Position numbers and translations under genes: made by a program. 25,155 nt of DNA from Alistipes sp. CAG:435 (GTDB lineage Bacteria > Bacteroidota > Bacteroidia > Bacteroidales > UBA932), in the NCBI GenBank assembly GCA_000433355.1, contig FR893132.1:1-25155 (forward strand), written 5' to 3'. The notes under the pieces were generated by a model. The model was not told the origin of the DNA. It saw only the letters and a program-made list of their open reading frames with translations, and did no database searches. The first letter of the stretch is position 1, and every line of letters begins with the position of its first letter. Shown here in pieces: positions 1-6,563 of this stretch.

Positions 1-430
1 TTTCCTTGCGCTGCACACCGTAGCCGACCACGACAGTGCCTTCAAGGGCGACAGACTCCTCTACCATTGTTATCAACCAATCCAGATTCCTGGCGACCGA
101 CATCTCGACCGGCTTGTAACCTATGCAAGAGAACTGAACCGTGGCGTCGGACGGAACGTTGAAGACAAATCCTCCTTTCTCGTCCGTCATAGTACCTCCG
201 AACTCAGGGTGACCCTTGACAAGGACAGCGACACCCGGTACCGGTTTGGAATCCTCATCGATCACAGATCCTTTGATCTTCACGGTCTTGGATGCGGATC
301 GATTCTGAGCCGAGGCCTGGAAACCCGTTCCGGACAAGGCACCGAGGGTCAGGCACACCAAAACAGCCAAAGCAACCCGGAGGATTGACCCCAGGCTGCG
401 TTGGATTGATTGTCCGTAATTATCCTTCAT
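1..430 (-). CDS. SusC/RagA-type TonB-dependent receptor, N-terminal part (cut by window edge)
   Basis: This is the first ~143 residues of an outer-membrane TonB-dependent transporter of the SusC type, which would import oligosaccharides together with a SusD lipoprotein. Translation from the ATG at 430-428 gives a basic start, a hydrophobic stretch (VALAVLVCLTLGAL) and a signal-peptidase site after QASAQ. A carboxypeptidase-regulatory-like beta-sandwich follows (VKIKGSVIDEDSKPVPGVAV, then FNVPSDATVQFSCIGY). The last visible part, GTVVVGYGVQRKE, is the classic entry to the plug domain. The rest lies outside the window. The gene starts 44 bases downstream of the glycosidase gene on the same strand, so the two are probably one transcript under the promoter near 1978-2008. 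A SusD partner is expected beyond the left edge. Confidence 0.9.
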   Translation of the reverse strand, partial: MKDNYGQSIQRSLGSILRVALAVLVCLTLGALSGTGFQASAQNRSASKTVKIKGSVIDEDSKPVPGVAVLVKGHPEFGGTMTDEKGGFVFNVPSDATVQFSCIGYKPVEMSVARNLDWLITMVEESVALEGTVVVGYGVQRKE

Positions 431-474
431 TAGTTATAATGTATTTAGTGTTCATCATTCAATGTGGACGCTCA

Positions 475-1911
475 CTATTCCCGTTCCATGCTCACACTCT
501 CACGCTCCATCAGGAAAACAGGGCTGTCCCACATCGGCAGGCCGGACAGGCGGACATTCCCGCCGCTCAGGCCGCCCCTGAGAATCACGGTCTTGACTTC
601 ATGCACCTTACCGGTGATCGGCTCCACGTACACAGGATCCTTCATGTCAAGGCCTTTTATCGTCATGCTCACGTTGTCCTTCTCAAGGACATCGGTCGGC
701 ATCTGGTCACTGTACCACAGCATGGCTCCCACTGTCTTCCCGGCCTCATCCTTTATTCCCACAACGGAAATCTCTCTTGTGGCGTTGTGATCCACCTCAA
801 GGTCGAAAGGATGAACTTTCGTAGTCAGCAGGCTTACCATATGCTGCACCGCATAATAAGAAGGCCTCTTGTAAACAACCTTCTTCCGGAGGTTCATCCT
901 GATGAGTCCAAACGACTGAAGCATGTTTTCATACTGTAAGTCCACCATAGTGAATATGTTTGACATGATCTCCAGACGGAAGTCATTCGCCATACGCCTC
1001 AGGTCCCACTTGGCCTGCTTGTACTCGCTCCACTCGTAGTGGTTCATCGCATGGCCATATTCAAGGATTGAAGGACATCCTGTCTCACCCTGGAAAAGCT
1101 TGATTTTCGGGGAATATGACTTCATCAGGCTGTCAAGGGCAAGGATGTCGGTCGTGGCGTTGTCAGGATTAGGATAATACGGATGGAAAGAAACCATGTC
1201 GATCAGATCGGTCTTCTTCCTGTCCTTAAGGATGTCCATGACTTTCTTCGGCCATGCGGTAGGCACTCCTGACAGGCCGAATCCGATGATCACGGCCTTG
1301 CGGTTGACCTTTCTGATCTCCTCGGCCGTGACAATGAGCATCTCCGCATAGACCTCCGGATTGTTCTTGCTCCTAAGGTTCGGCTCGTTCCAGATCTCCC
1401 ACATGGCGACGCGGTCACCGTAGTGCTTGACCGTCTCACGGACGTATTTCAGCCAAGGCTTCATCACCTCGTCTGTCGTGAAGATACCGGAGCCGAGATT
1501 CCTGTCAGCTCCGTAAAGAGGATTGCCGTAGCAAAGGCACATCCATGGGCGGACTCCCTGTGAGTTCAACCCGTCCACAATCTCGTCCAGCCATGCGAAA
1601 TCGTACTTGCCCTTCTCCTGCTCGCATTTGGCCCAGCCGCTCTGGATTCTGGCGTAGCCGACTCCGAGAGGTCCGACGTACTTCCTGAACTGGCTGAAAT
1701 CAGCGTAGTCCCTGTCAAGGGTCTCGCAGCCGATGGACCATCTGGAATCACCAGAGCCGTCAGCCGGCTTGGTGACAAGCTTTCCGGTCTCAGGCAACCT
1801 GGTGGAGTAAGTGTTGAAATTCTGCCATGTCACTGAATACGGCTTCTTCTGGGCGGAGACAGACATCACCGTCGCAAGAATCAAGACTGTGGTTACAAAC
1901 AACTTCTTCAT
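475..1911 (-). CDS. Secreted glycoside hydrolase, clan GH-A (GH39/GH5-like)
   Basis: A 478-residue exported glycosidase. The signal peptide is residues 1-21 (cleavage after SVSAQ). A TIM-barrel region spans about residues 55-345, and a beta-sandwich-like tail ends the protein. The clan GH-A signatures are visible: WEIWNEPN with the proposed acid/base Glu176, and FQGETGCPS with the proposed nucleophile Glu276. SFHPYYP near residue 241 is the usual active-site strand before the nucleophile. The C-terminal part (FDLEVDHNATREISVVGIKD) resembles the beta-domain of xylosidase/arabinosidase-type enzymes. The exact family and substrate cannot be read from the sequence; retaining beta-glycosidase activity is inferred from the two glutamates. 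It is first in an operon with the SusC gene downstream, so it probably trims the glycan whose products that receptor imports. The 17-base element shared with the kinase gene lies in its leader. Confidence 0.85.
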   Translation of the reverse strand: MKKLFVTTVLILATVMSVSAQKKPYSVTWQNFNTYSTRLPETGKLVTKPADGSGDSRWSIGCETLDRDYADFSQFRKYVGPLGVGYARIQSGWAKCEQEKGKYDFAWLDEIVDGLNSQGVRPWMCLCYGNPLYGADRNLGSGIFTTDEVMKPWLKYVRETVKHYGDRVAMWEIWNEPNLRSKNNPEVYAEMLIVTAEEIRKVNRKAVIIGFGLSGVPTAWPKKVMDILKDRKKTDLIDMVSFHPYYPNPDNATTDILALDSLMKSYSPKIKLFQGETGCPSILEYGHAMNHYEWSEYKQAKWDLRRMANDFRLEIMSNIFTMVDLQYENMLQSFGLIRMNLRKKVVYKRPSYYAVQHMVSLLTTKVHPFDLEVDHNATREISVVGIKDEAGKTVGAMLWYSDQMPTDVLEKDNVSMTIKGLDMKDPVYVEPITGKVHEVKTVILRGGLSGGNVRLSGLPMWDSPVFLMERESVSMERE

Positions 1912-1950
1912 ATCGCTATTCTTTATTCGTTAATTTTCGTCCGATGTTAT

Positions 1951-1967
1951 GTGTGTTGTGGTGTGGT
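1951..1967 (-). promoter_or_regulatory. Putative operator, copy 1 (17-base element)
   Basis: On the minus strand this reads ACCACACCACAACACAC, identical over 17 bases to the element at 3205-3221. It starts 10 bases after the -7 box of the glycosidase/SusC operon, so it covers the expected start of transcription and the early leader. A protein bound here would block transcription. The GntR-type regulator encoded between the two copies is the obvious candidate. The repeat is seen directly; the binding is inferred. Confidence 0.55.
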
Positions 1968-1977
1968 ATCCACAATG

Positions 1978-2008
1978 CAAATATATCAACAATTTCCGGT
2001 TCTTCAAA
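1978..2008 (-). promoter_or_regulatory. Bacteroides-type promoter of the glycosidase/SusC operon
   Basis: On the minus strand a TTTG box (2008-2005) is followed after 19 bases by TATATTTG (1985-1978). This matches the known Bacteroidota primary-sigma pattern TTTG-N19-TAnnTTTG. The operon start codon is about 66 bases downstream of the -7 box. Confidence 0.7.
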
Positions 2009-2074
2009 AATTTTTAAGAAATGTTGAGCCGGAATATCAGTGTAATCTCAAGAAAAACCATTGAGAAGCTTCTG

Positions 2075-3109
2075 TCAGAATGAGTTGCGATGAATCATCC
2101 GGAAATCGCACTTCTGCTTGAAGAGTTTCCCGTCCAGAATCATCTCGGCCGCAAGACGCCCCATCTGCACGAAGTCAACCGAGATTGTGGTCAGGCCGTC
2201 AAGCACGATCTCACTCATCGGAGACTCGTTGTAAGAGATGATTCCGAAGTCCCGCCCCGGCTTGAGTTTCTGCGACTTGGCGGCTCTGGCCAGCTTGATG
2301 AGCTCCATGTCGAACTGACCGTGCAGAATCAGATAGACCTCCTTAGGCTTCACTATCTGAGGTGTGACCTGGGTGTAGAACTCGTAAGGTATCTCGTTCT
2401 CTTCGCAGAAACGGGACACGGCCTTGGAGATCATGGTGTGGTACAGGCTGGAAAGCTCGATGACAACATTCAGCTTAGGAACCTTCTTCAGTTTCTTGAC
2501 ACCCATCGCGAGACCATAGTAAGCATCGTTCTCAAAATCCTGATAGACAGCCCCATAGTTACCCGGGAGCTCAGGCAGATAGTTGTCCATGATTATGAGC
2601 TTGCGGTTGGGGATCCTCCTCAACGCCTTCAGGACACGTTTCTGGGTCTCGGGATCCAAAGGGAAATGCGGGGTGATGACATAGTAGTCGAACTTGCCCA
2701 GATTCTCATCGATATAATATTCAAGAAGATTGATCTGCTGGTTGTGCAGGTAGATCGTGATGTCCGCCTTGCCGCCGGTCGTGTCGTGGAAAGAGTTGTA
2801 AAGCATCTGCTTGGTGCTGCTGAACTTGTCGAAAAGGAGGAGCACACGCATCTGCCGGTTGCTGGTCTGATCCGCGATGTAGTAACCTTTTCCCTGCGTG
2901 GAATAGATCACTCCCTTGTCACGGAGATGGAAATAGGCTTTCTTGACGGTCTCCTTCGAGATGTCCAGCAAGGAGGAAAGTTCGTTCATTGAAGGAAGCA
3001 GCTCTCCGCTGTGGAAAGCGCCGCCATTGATTCCCGACTCGATCTGGTCCATAAGCTGCTTATAGACCGGAACAGGCGAAGAGTTATCGAGGCTTAATAC
3101 TATCGGCAT
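2075..3109 (-). CDS. GntR-family transcriptional regulator with LacI-type sugar-sensing domain
   Basis: A 344-residue cytoplasmic DNA-binding regulator. Residues about 12-78 form a GntR winged helix-turn-helix (PVYKQLMDQIESGI, GELLPSMNELSSLLDISKET, then the wing YSTQGKGYYIAD). Residues about 88-344 resemble a periplasmic-binding-protein/LacI-like effector domain (VLLLFDKFSSTKQMLYNSF, LVIELSS-like strands, GIISYNESPMSEIVLDGLTTISVDF, GRLAAEMILDG). This architecture is common in Bacteroidota sugar regulators such as the AraR type. The length is normal and no defect is seen. It lies between the glycosidase/SusC operon and the divergent ROK kinase. The effector is probably a sugar or oligosaccharide released by the glycosidase. 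The identical 17-base elements downstream of both neighbouring promoters are its likely targets; the palindrome in its own leader (3126-3146) suggests autoregulation. Confidence 0.9.
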   Translation of the reverse strand: MPIVLSLDNSSPVPVYKQLMDQIESGINGGAFHSGELLPSMNELSSLLDISKETVKKAYFHLRDKGVIYSTQGKGYYIADQTSNRQMRVLLLFDKFSSTKQMLYNSFHDTTGGKADITIYLHNQQINLLEYYIDENLGKFDYYVITPHFPLDPETQKRVLKALRRIPNRKLIIMDNYLPELPGNYGAVYQDFENDAYYGLAMGVKKLKKVPKLNVVIELSSLYHTMISKAVSRFCEENEIPYEFYTQVTPQIVKPKEVYLILHGQFDMELIKLARAAKSQKLKPGRDFGIISYNESPMSEIVLDGLTTISVDFVQMGRLAAEMILDGKLFKQKCDFRMIHRNSF

Positions 3110-3125
3110 ACAAAATACAATACTT

Positions 3126-3146
3126 CCAGACCGTGGTCAAGTCTGG
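3126..3146. promoter_or_regulatory. Inverted repeat in the GntR leader, possible autoregulatory operator
   Basis: CCAGAC (3126-3131) and GTCTGG (3141-3146) form perfect 6-base arms separated by 9 bases. The site is 17-37 bases upstream of the GntR-family start codon (3109), inside its predicted leader. GntR proteins bind as dimers to short palindromes, so this could be an operator. It does not resemble the 17-base element, which argues for caution. Confidence 0.35.
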
Positions 3147-3154
3147 TATGGTCA

Positions 3155-3162
3155 CAAATTTA
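3155..3162 (-). promoter_or_regulatory. Possible -7 box for the GntR regulator gene
   Basis: On the minus strand 3162-3155 reads TAAATTTG, which fits TAnnTTTG. No convincing TTTG box is present 19 bases upstream, so this is only a weak candidate. It would place transcription start about 40 bases before the regulator's ATG and would put the promoter back to back with that of the ROK kinase. Confidence 0.3.
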
Positions 3163-3172
3163 AAAAAAATAT

Positions 3173-3203
3173 TTTGACTTAAGAAAATAAAGGTCTACAT
3201 TTG
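3173..3203 (+). promoter_or_regulatory. Bacteroides-type promoter of the ROK kinase gene
   Basis: TTTG (3173-3176), 19 bases, then TACATTTG (3196-3203). The boxes and spacing match those of the glycosidase operon promoter exactly in layout. The 17-base element begins one base after the -7 box. Confidence 0.7.
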
Positions 3204-3204
3204 C

Positions 3205-3221
3205 ACCACACCACAACACAC
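3205..3221 (+). promoter_or_regulatory. Putative operator, copy 2 (17-base element)
   Basis: ACCACACCACAACACAC, identical to the minus-strand element at 1967-1951. It sits directly after the -7 box and so over the expected transcription start. ACATC follows 3 bases later here and 4 bases later in the other copy, so the similarity may extend. Within the repeat, ACCAC and ACAAC/ACACAC spacing suggests half-sites in direct orientation, not a palindrome. Confidence 0.55.
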
Positions 3222-3321
3222 TTACATCACTACCGGGAAAAGAGAAATCATGGTCATACCGGTGAACATAAGTCTGCGCGTGGCCTGTGAATCGCACATT
3301 GAACATGTCAACGTGCGAATA

Positions 3322-4254
3322 ATGAAAAAAACGTTTACGGAAATGACAGATAAATCTGTTGTGCTTCTGGATGTCGGCGGGACTTTCGTCAAGGGCGGGC
3401 TCGCTGACTCGACGGGAGAGTTGGCCGACGGGCTCACCTGGCAGGTACCGATCCGTTCAGACGGAAGCCGCAAGGAAATACTTGAGTCCCTGGAGAAATC
3501 TCTTCGTGAAGGAATCATGAAATCAAAGGAACCGGGAATGAGCGTGGTCGGACTGGCGGCGACATTTCCCGGCCCCTTTGACTACAATGCCGGGGTTCCG
3601 CTGATGACACACAAATTCGCGGACATCTACGGGATGGATCTGAAAGAATGGTTCAAAGGAATCGCCGGAAAGGATTTCAAGGTCAGTTTCGTGCACGACG
3701 TGAACGCCCAGCTTTCAGGCGAGATGTTCCATGGAGCCGGCACCGGCTACAAGAATGTCTGCGTCATCACCTTAGGCACAGGGCTGGGATTCGCGTTCAG
3801 CATCGACGGAAAGATCCAATACTCATCCACAGCATCCCCGGCCAGAAGCATCTACAAGATGCCCTACATGGATGGGGTCCTTGAGGATTATGTCTCCAAA
3901 CGTGGATTTCTCAAAGCTTACCGTGAATTGAGCGGCAAGGAAGAGCCCTGGCTGACAGTCAAGGAGATAGGCGTCCGCGCCGGAGCCGGGGAACCAGCCG
4001 CACTGGCAACGTTCTCACATGTCGCGACCCTCCTCGCTCAGGCCGTAAGCCCGATCCTTTCCGAGATCGGCACGGAGTGTCTTCTTCTTGGAGGTCAGAT
4101 CTCCCGCTCATACATATTCATGGAAAAGGCTCTGAAAGAGGGACTTGCGGGCGTGGCTTCAATAAATCGCATCTCCCCCGTCGCCCACATCGAGGAGGCC
4201 GCCCTCTACGGAGCTTTCGCCACCTTCGCCCGCCAATACCCGGACATTCAGTAG
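3322..4254 (+). CDS. ROK-family sugar kinase
   Basis: A cytoplasmic ASKHA-fold sugar kinase of the ROK family, which phosphorylates a free hexose or amino sugar with ATP. The phosphate-1 loop is LLDVGGTFVKGG. The catalytic Asp lies in FVHDVNAQLSGE, and the phosphate-2/adenosine region is ITLGTGLGFAF. The ROK cysteine-rich zinc motif (CxCGxxGCxE) is absent: this stretch reads ASPARSIYKMPYMDG. The protein therefore belongs to a zinc-less branch and its substrate cannot be named. The frame is open from an ATG at 3250, but residues before 3322 have no ROK character. ATG 3322 (ATGAAAAAAACG) or 3343 (nine residues before DVGGT) fits the family better. The gene has its own promoter and shares the operator-like element with the glycosidase operon, so it probably phosphorylates the sugar that the system releases. 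Confidence 0.85.
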   Translation: MKKTFTEMTDKSVVLLDVGGTFVKGGLADSTGELADGLTWQVPIRSDGSRKEILESLEKSLREGIMKSKEPGMSVVGLAATFPGPFDYNAGVPLMTHKFADIYGMDLKEWFKGIAGKDFKVSFVHDVNAQLSGEMFHGAGTGYKNVCVITLGTGLGFAFSIDGKIQYSSTASPARSIYKMPYMDGVLEDYVSKRGFLKAYRELSGKEEPWLTVKEIGVRAGAGEPAALATFSHVATLLAQAVSPILSEIGTECLLLGGQISRSYIFMEKALKEGLAGVASINRISPVAHIEEAALYGAFATFARQYPDIQ

Positions 4255-4673
4255 GTTACAGCAACCATACCTGCCGTAATTTCAAGAATATTAAGGACGC
4301 GCCTCAAATTCGACGACGGAGTCTGCGACATCTATCATAGACACGAGACGTCCGTAGGACCGGACACCTGGTCCGAGAAGAATGACAACGTGTCCAACAT
4401 ACTTGACTTCGGAAACAATTTAAACGCGGAGACAAGGCTGGCCCGGTGGCTTAACGTGAACGCCGGCCTGCGCTGCCAAGTGTATGCGGTGACCGACAAG
4501 GTTTACAATTTCCTGGAGCAAAGGGCCGCGGTGAGCTTCGGTTGCTACAATGTTTACGGAAGAAAAATCCGATGTACGCCGAAATCGAGGAGTCATCCTA
4601 CGACGGCTACGGACTCAGGCTGACCTCCGTCTTCACCGCATTCCCTACGATAAGGTACACATTATTCTTCTGA
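4255..4673 (+). pseudogene. Remnant C-terminus of an outer-membrane beta-barrel (TonB-receptor-like) protein
   Basis: No intact gene is present, but a frame open from just after the kinase stop reads DNVSNILDFGNNLNAETRLA, later NVNAGLRCQVYAVTDKVYNF and FGCYNVYGRK. At a run of five A (4563-4567) the frame shifts, and the other frame continues NPMYAEIEESSYDGYGLRL, SVFTAFPTIRYTLFF and a TGA at 4671-4673. Joined, YNVYGRKNPMY...PTIRYTLFF is typical of the last strands of a TonB-dependent receptor-like barrel: alternating aromatic and hydrophobic residues and a terminal Phe. One A restored to the run would rejoin the frames. The N-terminal plug and most of the barrel are gone, so this is a dead fragment. 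Confidence 0.6.
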
Positions 4674-5015
4674 CAAAAACACAAGAATATTAGGTTGACA
4701 CTGTGCTTTTCTGCCAGAAATCAACTCCACCGCCCCATGAATCCCTCCGATAACGCAAATTTCCAATCAGGAAGTCTAAAAAATATCATTTTATCAGAAT
4801 ACGTTTCTATTCAAAAGTATTTCATGCTCCAAAGTAATCGTTCAGTAATGAATAAGTAGGGGTTCGGTGATAATCATTAAAGTTCACAGGCCATGCAATT
4901 TCCGTATAAAACGTTTATAATCAAGTACTACTAGAATAAAGAATTTGGATTTTTGAAAATCATTTGCTTTCTTGCAAGCCCCGACGAGAAATCGTATATA
5001 AAACAACTAAGACAA
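4674..5015. other. Intergenic stretch upstream of the five-gene operon, no gene seen
   Basis: AT-rich sequence with stops in the frames and no recognisable product. I found no TAnnTTTG box at a suitable distance before the operon. A TTGACA at 4694-4699 has no obvious partner. A TTG at 4953 could extend the first lipoprotein by 21 residues, but that would destroy its lipoprotein signal. The promoter of the operon should be here but I cannot place it. Confidence 0.4.
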
Positions 5016-6539
5016 ATGAGACAGATTTTCAAATGCATCGCGGCAACCGCTATCGCCGCTTGCTTCGCATCCTGCGAAAAGTCCTACGAGGAACTGGATC
5101 CTCAATTTCCTGCCATCAGCGACGGCAAGTCCGTCGCCATCAGTTCAGGCGAGACGGTAACCATCGATTTCACGCTGAATGATGTACGCGGCAATGACAT
5201 CACGGTCAAAATAGATGACAATGCCGTAGAGGACTACAAGGTCAGCTACACCCTCAACTCCGGGAATGACGATGGGACAATCAGCATAGCAGCCCCGGCC
5301 ATGATTCTTGACGGAACCCCGTTCAACGTCAATGTCACTTTCAGCGACGAGCTCAACAACAGGACAGCCTCGAAAACAGTGAACGTGACTCCGACGGTTC
5401 TTGAAGGCTACGTAAAGCTCTCCGAGGCAGCCAACTCTTTCATCGTGGCTCCTGGAGCATACGTCCAGTTCCCTACCTTCAAGGGCAACAGCGGACTGAA
5501 ATCAGGAGCAGTGTCACTTACCCTCGCCTGGCAGGATGCTGTCGGCCTCTTCGCCGAGGTCGCGCAGGTAAATGAATCCGACGCCATCGTCCACTTCGCC
5601 TCGGGCAAGGAAGGCAACGCCGTCATCAACGGCCTCGACGCTTCCGGCAATGTCGTGTGGAGCTGGCTCTTCTGGGTAACGGCTGACGCTCCGAAGGATG
5701 TCAAAGTCGGGGACTTCACATTCCAGGACCGCAACATCGGCGCGCTGAACCTCGACGAGAAGAGCGAACTCTCCGTAGGTCTCGTTTACCAGTACGGCCG
5801 CAAGGATCCGTTCCCGGGAATCAAGTTCGGGGAATATGCGACAAGGCCGGTCTATGACGCTTCCGGTGCGGAGGTGGAGATCACAATTGTGCACAACACC
5901 GAGGCAAACAACCTGGAGAACGCCATCAAGAATCCTACAATTTACTACAACAACAAGTATTTCAGCGGAGCGAAGCACGGCTACAGTTGGATCACCACGG
6001 ACGCCACCACCTTCGGAGCTGACAACTTCAAGGCTCTTTGGGAGAACGGCGGAAAGAAGAGCGCCTACGACCCGTGTCCGGCGGGCTACAAAGTAGCCAG
6101 TGCGGCAGCATGGACAGCAGTCAAAGCCTCCACCGATGTCAAGGAACTATGGGACTCCAGCTACGAGACTTTCGACCAGTCCGCCATAGGCACAAACGAA
6201 AAATACGCTGCCGGCAACAGAAAGAAAGTCCAGTTCAGAGGGTGCGTCTACGATGGTCTTAGACTCACGGTCACTGGAGAGATGAACTCCAACTCCACCT
6301 CATTCTCTTATGCCAACTGCATCGGCAAGCCTCTCCCTACCGCGGTCGTCTGGTGTTCGGACGTGGATCCGGACTATGCAAGCAGGCTGAATGCCTCGTA
6401 CTTCAGAGGATGTGCGTTCAAGGTCAACACATCGGGCAACGGAAACTATGACGATGTGTCCGCAATCAAGGTCAACCCTCTCACCATGAGCAAGTACAAT
6501 CTCAACTACGCCTTCCCGACACGTTGCGTCAAAGAATAA
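5016..6539 (+). CDS. FISUMP-domain surface lipoprotein 1 of the SusC/D operon
   Basis: A 507-residue lipoprotein, probably exposed on the cell surface. Starting at ATG 5016 gives a clean lipoprotein signal, with lipobox FASC and Cys20. The upstream in-frame TTG at 4953 would bury it. Residues about 30-125 look like an Ig-like/BACON-type beta-sandwich (VAISSGETVTIDFTL, FNVNVTFSDELNNRTASKTV). Residues about 130-225 form a module seen again in the next gene (LAWQDAVGLFAEV, SGKEGNAV, VVWSWLFWVT). Residues about 230-507 match the Fibrobacter succinogenes major paralogous (FISUMP, TIGR02145-like) domain: DRNIGAL, YQYGRKDPFPG, YDPCPAGYKV and the terminal FPTRCVKE. It opens the operon and ends 24 bases before its paralogue. 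Ligand binding in a glycan uptake system is inferred from the context; no catalytic motif is seen. Confidence 0.8.
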   Translation: MRQIFKCIAATAIAACFASCEKSYEELDPQFPAISDGKSVAISSGETVTIDFTLNDVRGNDITVKIDDNAVEDYKVSYTLNSGNDDGTISIAAPAMILDGTPFNVNVTFSDELNNRTASKTVNVTPTVLEGYVKLSEAANSFIVAPGAYVQFPTFKGNSGLKSGAVSLTLAWQDAVGLFAEVAQVNESDAIVHFASGKEGNAVINGLDASGNVVWSWLFWVTADAPKDVKVGDFTFQDRNIGALNLDEKSELSVGLVYQYGRKDPFPGIKFGEYATRPVYDASGAEVEITIVHNTEANNLENAIKNPTIYYNNKYFSGAKHGYSWITTDATTFGADNFKALWENGGKKSAYDPCPAGYKVASAAAWTAVKASTDVKELWDSSYETFDQSAIGTNEKYAAGNRKKVQFRGCVYDGLRLTVTGEMNSNSTSFSYANCIGKPLPTAVVWCSDVDPDYASRLNASYFRGCAFKVNTSGNGNYDDVSAIKVNPLTMSKYNLNYAFPTRCVKE

Positions 6540-6563
6540 GATTCCACAAATTACCAGAGCAAG

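Noticed and set aside
2090..2992. A 300-codon open frame on the plus strand opposite the GntR-type regulator.
   Set aside because: The composition is rich in His, Arg and Val, as expected for an antisense shadow; the minus-strand product is an obvious GntR protein.
4694..4699. TTGACA as a promoter -35 box for the five-gene operon.
   Set aside because: No matching -10 or Bacteroides -7 box lies at a suitable distance, and it is over 300 bases from the first gene.
4953..5015. TTG start extending the first FISUMP lipoprotein by 21 residues.
   Set aside because: The extension would move the lipoprotein signal inside the chain; ATG 5016 gives a normal signal and lipobox.
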